Part shown: one piece after another, positions 1 to 7,149 of the stretch | How the letters are laid out: every line of letters begins with the position of its first letter | Position numbering within the stretch: position 1 is the first letter of the stretch | Assembly (NCBI GenBank): GCA_964521575.1 | Contig: CAZFSR010000001.1 | Span: 496,001-560,000, forward strand | Source: 79-D21 sp964521575 | Lineage (GTDB): Bacteria; Synergistota; Synergistia; Synergistales; 79-D21 | Direction of reading: 5' to 3' | DNA length: 64,000 bases | The notes under the pieces: generated by a model | Databases searched by the model: none | What the model was told of the DNA's origin: nothing | The model's input: the letters and a program-made list of their open reading frames with translations, nothing else | Translations under genes and position numbers: made by a program

Positions 1-764
1 GACTCGATGATGGGGATCGTGATGAGGCGACTGCTCAACTCGATGCCGGCCATGGACTGGTAGTAAGCCCAATCGTGGGTGTCCTTCCCGACGAGGTAGT
101 TCACGCCTTCCCGCGTGGGGCCCGCCATGTTGCCCGGTTCCGTGTAGATCCAGTCGTCGTCCGTCGAGATCTCGCTCCCGATCCTGATCCAGCCTTTGGA
201 GCCGTACTTGATGTTCTCGAGGTAATCCTTCGCCCCCCTGTCGTCCGGGTCCAGGGCCACGGCGTTGAAATTGCCGTGGTAGGCTTCGGTTCCCGGCCCG
301 GGGCCGTACTTGATCGTGTAGGTCGTCCCGTAGACGAAGCCTCCCGCGGGGGGAACGATGGCGAAGGGGCGAAGCCCCTGGGCTTCAGATACGGGGGATG
401 CGATGGCCTCGGCGTGGGCGCGGACGGTCATGGAATCCCGGCCGAGGAAGGCGGCGAAAAAGGTGCGGAGCGATTTTTCCCCGTTCACGCGGCAGCGGTT
501 TCCGGCGGGAAAGCCGACCGAGTATTCCGCGGAAAGGTTGGTGTTCCCCATGTCCACGGCGCTCGCGGCAGCGGTTCCGGGCCGGCCCATGGCCAGTTCC
601 ATGGCTCCGCAGAGAGCGGCGGCATCGACGGCTCTCTGGAGCCGTTCCCTCATGAGGACCGCATACCCGTAGTCGACGGCCAAGGCGGCTGCAGAGAGAA
701 GCAGTCCGAGGGACAGGGCGGCGATGACCAGGACGCTTCCTTTCCTTTTGCCGTGAAGCGGCAT
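1..764 (-). CDS. TadG-like Flp pilus assembly protein (3' part missing)
   Basis: The frame is open to the left edge, so only the N-terminal part (about 254 residues) is seen. It begins MPLHGKRKGSVLVIAALSL, a short basic stretch followed by one hydrophobic helix, and then VDYGYAVLMRERLQRAVDAA, the typical opening of TadG-type pseudopilin-like proteins in which a membrane anchor precedes a large extracytoplasmic domain. I chose the ATG at 762-764 because a GGAGGG box lies about 6 bases upstream; an in-frame ATG at 768-770 would sit directly against that box. It follows tadE with only 2 bases between, so it belongs to the leftward flp operon. Family identity rests on the N-terminal pattern and context; the C-terminal domain, if any, is outside the window. 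Confidence 0.7.
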   Translation of the reverse strand, partial: MPLHGKRKGSVLVIAALSLGLLLSAAALAVDYGYAVLMRERLQRAVDAAALCGAMELAMGRPGTAAASAVDMGNTNLSAEYSVGFPAGNRCRVNGEKSLRTFFAAFLGRDSMTVRAHAEAIASPVSEAQGLRPFAIVPPAGGFVYGTTYTIKYGPGPGTEAYHGNFNAVALDPDDRGAKDYLENIKYGSKGWIRIGSEISTDDDWIYTEPGNMAGPTREGVNYLVGKDTHDWAYYQSMAGIELSSRLITIPIIE

Positions 765-766
765 GG

Positions 767-1159
767 TCATCCCTCCTTCCTGAACGTGGCCACCGCCGTT
801 GGGCTGAAGGATCCCGCGAAGGCCGGAACCAGGCTCCCAAGCGGCGTGATCGTCCTCAGGGGGACGGAAACGGAAACCCGCGACTCCACGTAGGAGGAAC
901 GGATCACTTCATCGACCCGGATCGTCGGGGTCCCGGAGAACGAGCGAAGGGAGAGGATGCCGGAAACGGCGCTTGCCACCCCCGCGGAGGATTCCCCCAC
1001 CGCGGCCAGCCGGGCTCCCTCGCGGGCCGCGTACTGGACGACCTGGAACTGCTGGAAGAGGGAAGCCATCTCGATGATCCCCAAAACGAGGATCAGGAGG
1101 ATCGGCAGGACGAAGGCGAATTCGGCCAGGACGCTCCCGCGGCGTTTTTCGCTTCTCAT
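767..1159 (-). CDS. TadE-like pseudopilin of the Flp/Tad pilus system
   Basis: A 130-residue protein with a short basic N-terminus, MRSEKRRGSVLAEFAFVLP, and then one long hydrophobic helix (about residues 12-30). The glutamate at the start of the helix and the later AAREGARLAAVG segment are hallmarks of TadE/TadF pseudopilins, which are processed by the Tad prepilin peptidase and work in assembly or secretion of Flp pili. The rest is a small extracytoplasmic domain. Its start overlaps the prepilin peptidase gene by 4 bases and its stop is 2 bases before tadG, indicating co-translation. Assignment as TadE rather than TadF is by size and position only. Confidence 0.8.
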   Translation of the reverse strand: MRSEKRRGSVLAEFAFVLPILLILVLGIIEMASLFQQFQVVQYAAREGARLAAVGESSAGVASAVSGILSLRSFSGTPTIRVDEVIRSSYVESRVSVSVPLRTITPLGSLVPAFAGSFSPTAVATFRKEG

Positions 1160-1665
1160 GGGAGTCCCTTCCAGTGAAAAACGGGGAAAAAGGCAGAGAG
1201 AACGAATCCGGCGGTCATCGCCAGGGCGTAGGGAACCTTTTCCCTGCGCCGGGAAGCGACGGTCCCGAAAGCCTTGAGAAATCCCTCTCCTTTGCCGGCT
1301 GCTGCAGCCAGCCAGGTTTCCCGCCAGTCGGCCGGGTTTAGGACAAGGATGAAGACCAGGAGGCCGCCTGCGAGGGCCGACCAGAGGACCAGGTCGACGG
1401 CCCGGGGCAAGGCTGCCGCGGCGCAGAGAACCGCCATGAACTTGACGTCCCCTGCCCCCATCCCTCCCGTGAAGTAGGGGAGGAGAAGGACGGACAGGCC
1501 CAAGGCGGCACCGCCGAGCGCTGCGGGGAAAGTCCCGCCTCTTGCGTGCCAGGCGAGGGCCGCCAGCAGGATACCCAGGTTAAGGAAATTGGGGACCTTC
1601 CGGTGCCTGAGGTCCCAGAACCCGCCGAAAAGGGCCGCGGGGAGGAATATCCAGAAGGATGTCAT
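1156..1665 (-). CDS. tadV: Type IV prepilin peptidase, A24 family (TadV/CpaA-like)
   Basis: A 169-residue integral membrane aspartyl protease that trims prepilins such as Flp and TadE. It starts MTSFWIFLPAALFGGFWDLR; the aspartate of FWDLRHRKVPN is the first catalytic Asp and GGMGAGDVKFMAVL carries the second (GxGDxK motif). About five or six hydrophobic segments follow. The size matches the short TadV/CpaA group that lacks the N-methyltransferase domain of PilD. The ATG at 1663-1665 has a GAGGTG box 6 bases upstream; longer upstream reading of this frame has no such site. It lies between flp and tadE in one leftward operon, below a terminator-like hairpin at 1709-1734 that should reduce its expression relative to flp. 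Confidence 0.88.
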   Translation of the reverse strand: MTSFWIFLPAALFGGFWDLRHRKVPNFLNLGILLAALAWHARGGTFPAALGGAALGLSVLLLPYFTGGMGAGDVKFMAVLCAAAALPRAVDLVLWSALAGGLLVFILVLNPADWRETWLAAAAGKGEGFLKAFGTVASRRREKVPYALAMTAGFVLSAFFPVFHWKGLP

Positions 1666-1708
1666 GGCCGTCACCTCGCTTTGAGGCAGAAATTCGCTCG
1701 TGGGTGCG

Positions 1709-1734
1709 AAAAGGGGGGCGGATGCCCGCCCCCC
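1709..1734 (-). terminator. Intrinsic terminator-like hairpin between flp and prepilin peptidase
   Basis: Read on the minus strand, a perfect 9-bp GC stem (GGGGGGCGG / CCGCCCCCC) with a 4-base GCAT loop is followed by TTTT. It lies about 30 bases after the flp stop and 40 bases before the prepilin peptidase start. This suits a partial terminator that keeps the abundant pilin message separate from the lower-level assembly genes. Confidence 0.75.
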
Positions 1735-1762
1735 GTCCTGGACGAAACCGCCTGGATGCCCG

Positions 1763-1930
1763 TCAGGAGGACATCTGGGTCGTCGCGTTCCCGAAGACTC
1801 CCGCGATCCCGCCCCGGAGGGCGACCAGGGCGGCAACCAGGGCAACCGCGATGACTGCGATGATCAGGCCGTATTCCACCATGCCCTGTCCCTCTTCCTC
1901 CCGAACCAAACCGATCAGCTTCTTCATCAT
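1763..1930 (-). CDS. flp: Flp/Fap-type major pilin
   Basis: A 55-residue prepilin. After a short charged leader (MMKKLIGLVREEEGQG) comes MVEYGLIIAVIAVALVAALV, the classic Flp mature N-terminus with the E-Y pair and a single hydrophobic helix; cleavage is expected at the glycine before MVEYG. It should polymerise into Flp fibres for adhesion after processing by the adjacent A24 peptidase. The start is set by AGGAGGTG 8 bases before the first of two tandem ATG codons (1928-1930). It is the first gene of the operon, directly below the promoter at 2046-2073, with a leader of roughly 110 bases. Confidence 0.9.
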   Translation of the reverse strand: MMKKLIGLVREEEGQGMVEYGLIIAVIAVALVAALVALRGGIAGVFGNATTQMSS

Positions 1931-2045
1931 TTCGTCCACCTCCTGGGATTTTTGGGTCCCGCCGGAACTCCGGGGTGTTCCCGTCGACCGGGCCTGGATT
2001 TCCTGCCTTGTACGATTGCTCTGTCGTGGAAACAACTGTAAGCAA

Positions 2046-2073
2046 ATTATAGAAGGCCATAAAAAGCCGTCAA
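2046..2073 (-). promoter_or_regulatory. Sigma-70-type promoter for the flp operon
   Basis: On the minus strand TTGACG (2068-2073) is separated by 16 bases from a perfect TATAAT (2046-2051). It faces flp and sits in an AT-rich gap quite unlike the GC-rich genes around it. The expected transcript start is near 2039. Confidence 0.8.
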
Positions 2074-2425
2074 GCCTTACAAACAAAGAGTTTTTCAGAT
2101 TATATAAAAACATTCCAGAAAAGTATTTGTTTGGAATTGTAAGATTCGGATTGAGGGAAGCCTGGTCTTCGAATATGGGCGGGAGCGTCCTTCGGCTGGG
2201 TCGGGGAAACGGATTCCGGGTGCCTGGAGGGGGAATCCCGAAACGGCGGAGCTTGATCCCAAATAATGAAATCCTTATGGGGAAAGAATGAAAACAATAT
2301 TTGTTAAGGGTTCCAATGGATAACGGCCTGGAAACAATTACTGCTAAATTAATGATATATTCGCTTCAGCTCGTGAATGGATATTCCATGAAAAAAGATC
2401 GGAGAGGGACTTCCCCCAGGGAGAC
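2074..2425. other. AT-rich intergenic region without a supported gene
   Basis: This stretch lies between the flp promoter and the end of the HD-GYP gene. Base composition is markedly AT-rich. Short open frames are present but none has a convincing ribosome binding site or recognisable product. On the minus strand just after the HD-GYP stop, a weak GGG/CCC hairpin is followed by six T residues (about 2395-2425) and may terminate that transcript. An imperfect palindrome around 2288-2300 (AACAATATTTGTT) could be an operator, but this is a guess. Confidence 0.4.
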
Positions 2426-4225
2426 TCAGGAGGTTTCGATCATCTCCAGGAAGGTTTTCACGATCTCCGGGTCGAAAAGGCGTCCCGCGTTCTCCCGGAT
2501 GTAGGACCTGGCGCGATCGGCCTTCCAGGCCTTCCGGTAGGGCTGGTCGGTCGTCAGGCTGATCCAGACGTCCACGACCGAGAAGATCCTGGCTGCAAGG
2601 GGAATCTGCTCCCCTTTAAGGCCAAGGGGGTATCCCTGGCCGTCCCAGTGTTCGTGGTGGCTGAAGGGGATCGCGACCGATTCCTTCAGGAAGGCGATGG
2701 GCTGCAGCATTTGCCTGGCGTAGACCGGGTGGAGGCGCATGGTTTTCCATTCCTCCTCGGTCAGGGGGCCCGGCTTCGTCAGGATCGCGTCGGGGATGCC
2801 CATCTTCCCGATATCGTGGAGAATGGCTCCTCTCCGGATCGCCAGGAGGTCCCTTTCCTTCACCCCGGACCGCCGGGCAAGCCGGACGGTCATCTCCGTG
2901 ATTCTTTCGGTGTGTCCCTCCGGTTCACGGCACTTCAGGTCAAGGGCCCGGGACCATCCCTCGATGGTGGAATCGTAGGCCAGGTTCAGCTCCAGATTCG
3001 CCCGCTCCAGTTCCTCCACGAGGAAACCGCGGTGCAGGGCGGCTGAAGCCTGTCCGGCGACGGACACGAGCATTTCCTTCCAGGCGGCTGGATCTTCGGG
3101 CTTTTCCCTTCGGAAGATCTCGACGACTCCGAGGAGGCGGTTGGCGGCCAGGAGCGGCGCGGCGCACGCAGACCTGAACCCCTCCTCCCTCAGCAGGAAG
3201 GGTTCGGGCGAAAGGTCCACGGCAGCGTCGAGGTCCGGCAAGAGGACCGGTTCCCGTTTCAGGGCGCAGGCGCCGGCCAGGCCCTGCCCGGAGGACAGGG
3301 AGTGTGAGCGGATCCTCTGCCCCACGAATCCTTCTCCCTCCGCGAAGTTCAGTTTCATCGTTCCGCCGTCTAGAAGGAAAACCGCGGCCGCATCAACCTC
3401 CGCATGGCATCTCAGCAGTCCTGCAAGAGCCCTGAGGGTGGCGCGGGGGTCCAGGGTTTCGTTCAGGGTCAGGTTGATGGTTCGAAGGACAGCCAGGTTC
3501 CGGCTTGCCGCTTCCAGGCGCTTTTGGGCGCGCAGGATACCCGTCGCGCTGCCCGCGGTCACGAGGATCCTGGCACGATCGAGGTTTTCGCGGAACACCG
3601 CCGAGAAGGAGAGTTCCGTGGTTTGCTCCCGGCCGCCGGGGAGCCGGAAGGACGTCTCCCTCCATGTGGTTTCCCGTTCTCCCGCGAGAAGGTCGAGGAA
3701 AAGCCCTGAAAGGGAGCGGGCCTCTTCCGGCCCGAAGAGGCTGACCAGGTCAAGGCCCTGGAGTTCGTCCCGGGTTGCTTCGAGCCGCCGGCAGAAAGCG
3801 GGGTTGCAGCTCTCGATGCCGTAAAGGGGATGAACCAGGGCCAAGGGCAGTTCCGCGTGCCGGAACTGCTCCGGCAAGGCCTCTCCTGCCCCTTGCCCCT
3901 CTTTGGCCGTTGACCTTACGGCATCCGCCAGCCCGCGAGGTTCGGGATCGTGAAGAAGGCGCCGCGCGCCCCGCTCCTTGGCGATTCGGAGGAGGCACTC
4001 CTCCCCCGGCCTGAGGACCGCGACACGGGGGCCTGCGGGCAGGAAGCGGGCCTTGACTGGCCACGGTTCCCGCAGGTCCAGCACAACGGCCTCCCATTTT
4101 GCTTCAGGCGGCTCCGGGAGCTCGGTGCCGACTTCCCACGCTTGGGCGGTGAGCCCTTCCGATTCGAGTGATTCGGCGAGGGATCCCGCGACGGGGACCG
4201 ACCGGGAGGCGACCAGGACGGCCAT
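2426..4225 (-). CDS. PAS-GAF-HD-GYP signalling protein (putative c-di-GMP phosphodiesterase)
   Basis: A 599-residue soluble protein. Residues 1-110 look like a degenerate receiver-type domain without clear acidic phosphorylation residues; about 125-235 resemble a PAS domain; about 250-400 form a GAF domain; from about 416 it is an HD-GYP domain. The last carries HDIGKMGIPDAIL (about 470) and HHEHWDGQGYP (about 523), the metal-binding and GYP motifs of cyclic-di-GMP phosphodiesterases. A later segment reads VVDVWISLTTDQPYRKA where the family usually has DVFDALT, a deviation that may affect activity. The gene begins 6 bases after the aminotransferase and is probably co-transcribed with it. Its location next to pilus genes fits c-di-GMP control of surface structures, but that link is inference. 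Confidence 0.88.
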   Translation of the reverse strand: MAVLVASRSVPVAGSLAESLESEGLTAQAWEVGTELPEPPEAKWEAVVLDLREPWPVKARFLPAGPRVAVLRPGEECLLRIAKERGARRLLHDPEPRGLADAVRSTAKEGQGAGEALPEQFRHAELPLALVHPLYGIESCNPAFCRRLEATRDELQGLDLVSLFGPEEARSLSGLFLDLLAGERETTWRETSFRLPGGREQTTELSFSAVFRENLDRARILVTAGSATGILRAQKRLEAASRNLAVLRTINLTLNETLDPRATLRALAGLLRCHAEVDAAAVFLLDGGTMKLNFAEGEGFVGQRIRSHSLSSGQGLAGACALKREPVLLPDLDAAVDLSPEPFLLREEGFRSACAAPLLAANRLLGVVEIFRREKPEDPAAWKEMLVSVAGQASAALHRGFLVEELERANLELNLAYDSTIEGWSRALDLKCREPEGHTERITEMTVRLARRSGVKERDLLAIRRGAILHDIGKMGIPDAILTKPGPLTEEEWKTMRLHPVYARQMLQPIAFLKESVAIPFSHHEHWDGQGYPLGLKGEQIPLAARIFSVVDVWISLTTDQPYRKAWKADRARSYIRENAGRLFDPEIVKTFLEMIETS

Positions 4226-4231
4226 GGCCTC

Positions 4232-5056
4232 CTACTCCACCCAGCGGTCGAGTGAGGCGGTCAGGATCTGGGTCAGGTGACGGGTCACGGGTCCGGGCCT
4301 GCCGTCCCCGATCCGGGTTGACCCGACCTTCACCACGGGGACGATCTCCTTGACACTGCCGGTGATGAAGAACTCAGCCGCCTTGGGCAACTCGTCGACC
4401 TTGGGGCATCGCTCCTCCACCCTGTAGCCGGCCTCCCGCGCGGTTTCGAGGACAAAGGTCCGCGTGACGCCCGAAAGGACCCGTTCGAGGGGCGCCGTGA
4501 CGATCTTTCCGTCGATGACCATGAACGCGTTGCTGGAGGTGGCTTCCGTGATCTCCCCGGCCGGGCAGTAGAGAACCTCGAAGGATTCGGGATGAAGCCC
4601 CTTTTCCACGAAGGCGGCCATATAATTGATGCTTTTGAGGAGAGGAAGGGGGCGTTCGTGAGGCAACGGCCAGAGGGTCACGCCCTGCGTCGCCGTGGAG
4701 GGGTCGAGCCTGTGGATCGGCTCGAAGAGCGCGAACCAACGCGGGGCTGGGAAAACCCCGCCTTCTTGACGGTCTCCGCCGGTGACATAGATCCGGATCG
4801 AGGTTTCCTCGCCCATGCGAGCGATTCCCTCCCGGATCACGGCCTCGATCTCTTCCCGGGGAGCCGGTTCGGAGATGCCGGCATCCCGGAGCGAGGATTC
4901 CAGGCGGTCAAGGTGGAGGCCCAGGGCAAGCGGTTTACCCCCGAGGGTGCGCAGGGAGTCGAAGACGCCGACCCCACGCTGGAGGGCCATGTCCGTCACG
5001 GGGATGGAAACCGAAGTCAAGGGGCGGAACTCCCCTTCGAAATAGGCAATGGACAA
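4232..5056 (-). CDS. Class IV PLP aminotransferase (D-amino acid / branched-chain / ADC-lyase fold)
   Basis: A cytosolic PLP enzyme of about 274 residues. LLKSINYMAA contains the Schiff-base lysine and GEITEATSSNAFMV the glutamate that contacts the pyridine nitrogen, both in the normal class IV order. Substrate cannot be fixed from sequence: D-alanine aminotransferase, branched-chain aminotransferase and aminodeoxychorismate lyase share this fold, and the short length favours the first or last. The start is taken as TTG at 5054-5056, with GAAGGT 7 bases upstream; no ATG is placed well in front of the conserved IAYFEGEF beginning. It is upstream of and probably co-transcribed with the HD-GYP gene. 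The window also has alanine racemase and D-serine dehydratase, consistent with D-amino acid metabolism. Confidence 0.8.
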   Translation of the reverse strand: MSIAYFEGEFRPLTSVSIPVTDMALQRGVGVFDSLRTLGGKPLALGLHLDRLESSLRDAGISEPAPREEIEAVIREGIARMGEETSIRIYVTGGDRQEGGVFPAPRWFALFEPIHRLDPSTATQGVTLWPLPHERPLPLLKSINYMAAFVEKGLHPESFEVLYCPAGEITEATSSNAFMVIDGKIVTAPLERVLSGVTRTFVLETAREAGYRVEERCPKVDELPKAAEFFITGSVKEIVPVVKVGSTRIGDGRPGPVTRHLTQILTASLDRWVE

Positions 5057-5226
5057 GCGTATGACCTTCTTTCGGAAAAAATGGGGCGACGGTTCGCCGC
5101 CTGCTAGTATACGGCGAAAATGCGGGAAAAGGGATCCCACTCTCCGTTCGTCTTGCACCCCGTTCCTCGCTGTGCTACGTTCTCCGGTGTCTGGCGACGC
5201 ACCAAAGAGAAAGCGGGGGAATGCCC

Positions 5227-5922
5227 ATGGATTTCATCGCCCAGGGTTTCACCCAGGCGTTGGCCCTTTTGGCGGAGGGAGACCCGGAAACCTGGTCCGC
5301 TATCGAGGTCACGATCCGCCTGACGGCTCTTTCGATGCTGGCCGCCCTGGCCCTGGGCCTTCCCCTGGGGATCCTCATCGGCACGCGGGATTTCCCGGGC
5401 AGGAGCCTGGTGAGGGTTGCCGTGGACACCTGCCTGGCTCTTCCCACGGTCGTCGTGGGGCTTCTGGTCTATGCCTTCATTTCGAGACAGGGACCGCTCG
5501 GGTCACTGGATCTTCTTTTCACTGTCAGGGGGATGGCCATCGGGCAGGCCGTCCTGGCCCTTCCGATCGTCGTCGCGCTCACGGCTTCCGCACTCGAAGG
5601 AGCCGATCCCCGGATGCTGCTGACCCTCCAGACCCTGGGAACGCCCCCCGGAAGGATGTTCCTGGGGCTTCTCCGGGAGGTTCGCTATGCCGTCCTGGCC
5701 GCCGCCGTGACGGCATACGGGCGCGTGGTGGCGGAAGTTGGCGTTTCGATGATGCTCGGCGGCAACATCAAGTGGCATACGCGGACCATCACGACGGCGA
5801 TCACCCTTGAAACAGGCAAGGGAGAATTTCCCATGGGGATCGCCCTCGGGCTGGTACTCCTGGGAATCTCCTTCGCCCTGAACGGTGCGCTGTCCTTTTT
5901 CAGGAGGAGGGCGGCGGCATGA
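5227..5922 (+). CDS. tupB: Tungstate ABC transporter permease
   Basis: A 231-residue inner-membrane permease with about five to six transmembrane helices. The cytoplasmic EAA-type coupling loop is seen around TLGTPPGRMFLGLLREVRY. A later AAVTAYGRVVAEVGVSMMLG segment and the LETGKGEFPMGIALG ending are typical of the TupB/WtpB-like tungstate permease group. ATG at 5227 is preferred to the ATG at 5221 because the GGGGGA box ends one base before the latter and 7 bases before the former. It overlaps the ATPase gene by 4 bases (ATGA). The substrate-binding protein TupA normally encoded first is not present in this window. Demand for tungstate fits the two tungsten-type aldehyde oxidoreductases nearby. 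Confidence 0.85.
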   Translation: MDFIAQGFTQALALLAEGDPETWSAIEVTIRLTALSMLAALALGLPLGILIGTRDFPGRSLVRVAVDTCLALPTVVVGLLVYAFISRQGPLGSLDLLFTVRGMAIGQAVLALPIVVALTASALEGADPRMLLTLQTLGTPPGRMFLGLLREVRYAVLAAAVTAYGRVVAEVGVSMMLGGNIKWHTRTITTAITLETGKGEFPMGIALGLVLLGISFALNGALSFFRRRAAA

Positions 5923-6944
5923 TCGTTCCGCTTTACCGCCTCGAGAAGCTGCAGGTGCATTATGGCGACCGGCTGGCGCTGGATGTGGAGACGCTCGAGA
6001 TCGAAGAGGGCTCGATCCTGGGTCTCGAAGGGCCCAACGGGAGCGGCAAGAGCACCCTACTTCGGGTCCTGGCCTTCCTCGAGGTCCCGTCGAGCGGCCG
6101 TCTGTTCTTTCGCGGCGTTCCCGCGGCCGAAGGCGATCTTCCTGAATGTCGCAGGCAGGCCACGCTTCTTCTCCAGGATCCCTACCTCCTGAGAACTTCC
6201 GTTTTCGAGAACGTCGCGTATGGTCTCCGGGTGAGGGGAATGCGCGAGGGTTTGAAGGAAAGGGTCCAGCACTGCCTTGAGCTGGTCGGTCTCGATCCGG
6301 GGGCTTTTGCCCACCGTTCCTGGAAGGCCCTCTCGGGAGGCGAGGCCCGCCGGGTGGCCCTCGCCTCCCGGCTTGCCGTCCGCACGCCCGTGCTTCTGCT
6401 GGACGAGCCGACGGCTGGGGTCGACAGGGACAGCGCAGCGCTCCTGAAATCGGCCGCGCTGAAGGCCAGGGAGGAGTGGGGAGCCTCCCTGGTTGTGGTC
6501 AGCCACGATTTGGCCTGGATGAGCCAGGTCGCCGACAGGGTCCTCGCGTTCCATGACGGCAGGCCCGGACGGTCCGTTGTGCATAACCGCTTTCCCGGGC
6601 CCTGGGCCGAAAGCGCCGATGGACTCTGGGCAACGAGCCTGGAGGACGGGCAGGTGGTCACCGCGACTCGGCCTCCCGGCCCGGACGCGCCGGGCTTCCT
6701 CGATGCCGAGGACATCACGGTGGCGGTCGAAAAGCCCCGGGGGCTTTCCACCCGCAACGCCCTTCGGGTGACGGTCCTCCAGATGAGCCTCGAAAACGGT
6801 TCCGGCGCGATTCTCCTGAAAGGTTCATGCGGGAGCCGGATTCTCACGGCCCGCCTGACCCGCTCCTCGGCGGCCGAGCTCGGCCTGGTTCCGGGAACGG
6901 AGGCCTGGTTCCTTTTCAAGGCTTCAGCTTTTCAATGGGAATGA
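5919..6944 (+). CDS. tupC: Tungstate/molybdate ABC transporter ATPase with C-terminal TOBE-like domain
   Basis: 341 residues. The ABC domain shows the Walker A motif GPNGSGKST (about residue 39), signature LSGGEARRVALA (about 137), Walker B VLLLDEPTAGVD and the switch histidine VVSHD. After residue about 245 the chain continues with a beta-rich domain ending near VPGTEAWFLFKASAF, typical of the TOBE oxyanion-binding domain of molybdate/tungstate importers, which may give feedback by the transported oxyanion. It overlaps tupB by 4 bases and is the last gene before a 205-base gap. Tungstate rather than molybdate is favoured by the permease type and the AOR genes, but is not proven. Confidence 0.87.
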   Translation: MIVPLYRLEKLQVHYGDRLALDVETLEIEEGSILGLEGPNGSGKSTLLRVLAFLEVPSSGRLFFRGVPAAEGDLPECRRQATLLLQDPYLLRTSVFENVAYGLRVRGMREGLKERVQHCLELVGLDPGAFAHRSWKALSGGEARRVALASRLAVRTPVLLLDEPTAGVDRDSAALLKSAALKAREEWGASLVVVSHDLAWMSQVADRVLAFHDGRPGRSVVHNRFPGPWAESADGLWATSLEDGQVVTATRPPGPDAPGFLDAEDITVAVEKPRGLSTRNALRVTVLQMSLENGSGAILLKGSCGSRILTARLTRSSAAELGLVPGTEAWFLFKASAFQWE

Positions 6945-6961
6945 CCTTTTTCCCAAGGTGA

Positions 6962-6967
6962 TATAAT
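6962..6967 (+). promoter_or_regulatory. Candidate -10 element upstream of the butyrate kinase operon
   Basis: A perfect TATAAT lies just after the tupC stop, in a short AT-rich stretch (about 6945-6980). The -35 region is weak: GACC-like bases near 6941-6946 at a 15-base spacing. If used, the message would carry a leader of about 175 bases before buk, containing the small frame at 7065-7148. Confidence 0.5.
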
Positions 6968-7064
6968 CAATTTTCGGAAAAGGCCTGTAAAGGCTCTGTC
7001 GTTTTCTGTGCCCGGACACGGGATCCGGTTCGGGGGGAAGAATGATGTGGAGGGGGTTTGCCCG

Positions 7065-7148
7065 GTGAAGAGTATCTTTATCGGCGGCAGCTTCGTTTCC
7101 GGGAGCGTCAATCGCCCCGGCTGCACGGCGTTTAGGGCGGTGAGCTGA
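7065..7148 (+). CDS. Possible 27-residue leader peptide upstream of buk
   Basis: A GTG codon preceded by GGAGGGGG at about 8 bases opens a 27-codon frame whose TGA ends one base before the buk ATG. Such tight abutment suggests translational coupling, as buk itself has only a modest GGTGA-type site. The peptide (MKSIFIGGSFVSGSVNRPG...) matches nothing I recognise. It could equally be chance in a long leader. Confidence 0.3.
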   Translation: MKSIFIGGSFVSGSVNRPGCTAFRAVS

Positions 7149-7149
7149 C

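Noticed and set aside
2100..2297. 65-codon frame on the minus strand in the AT-rich gap
   Set aside because: It has no convincing RBS or family pattern, and it lies upstream of the flp promoter.
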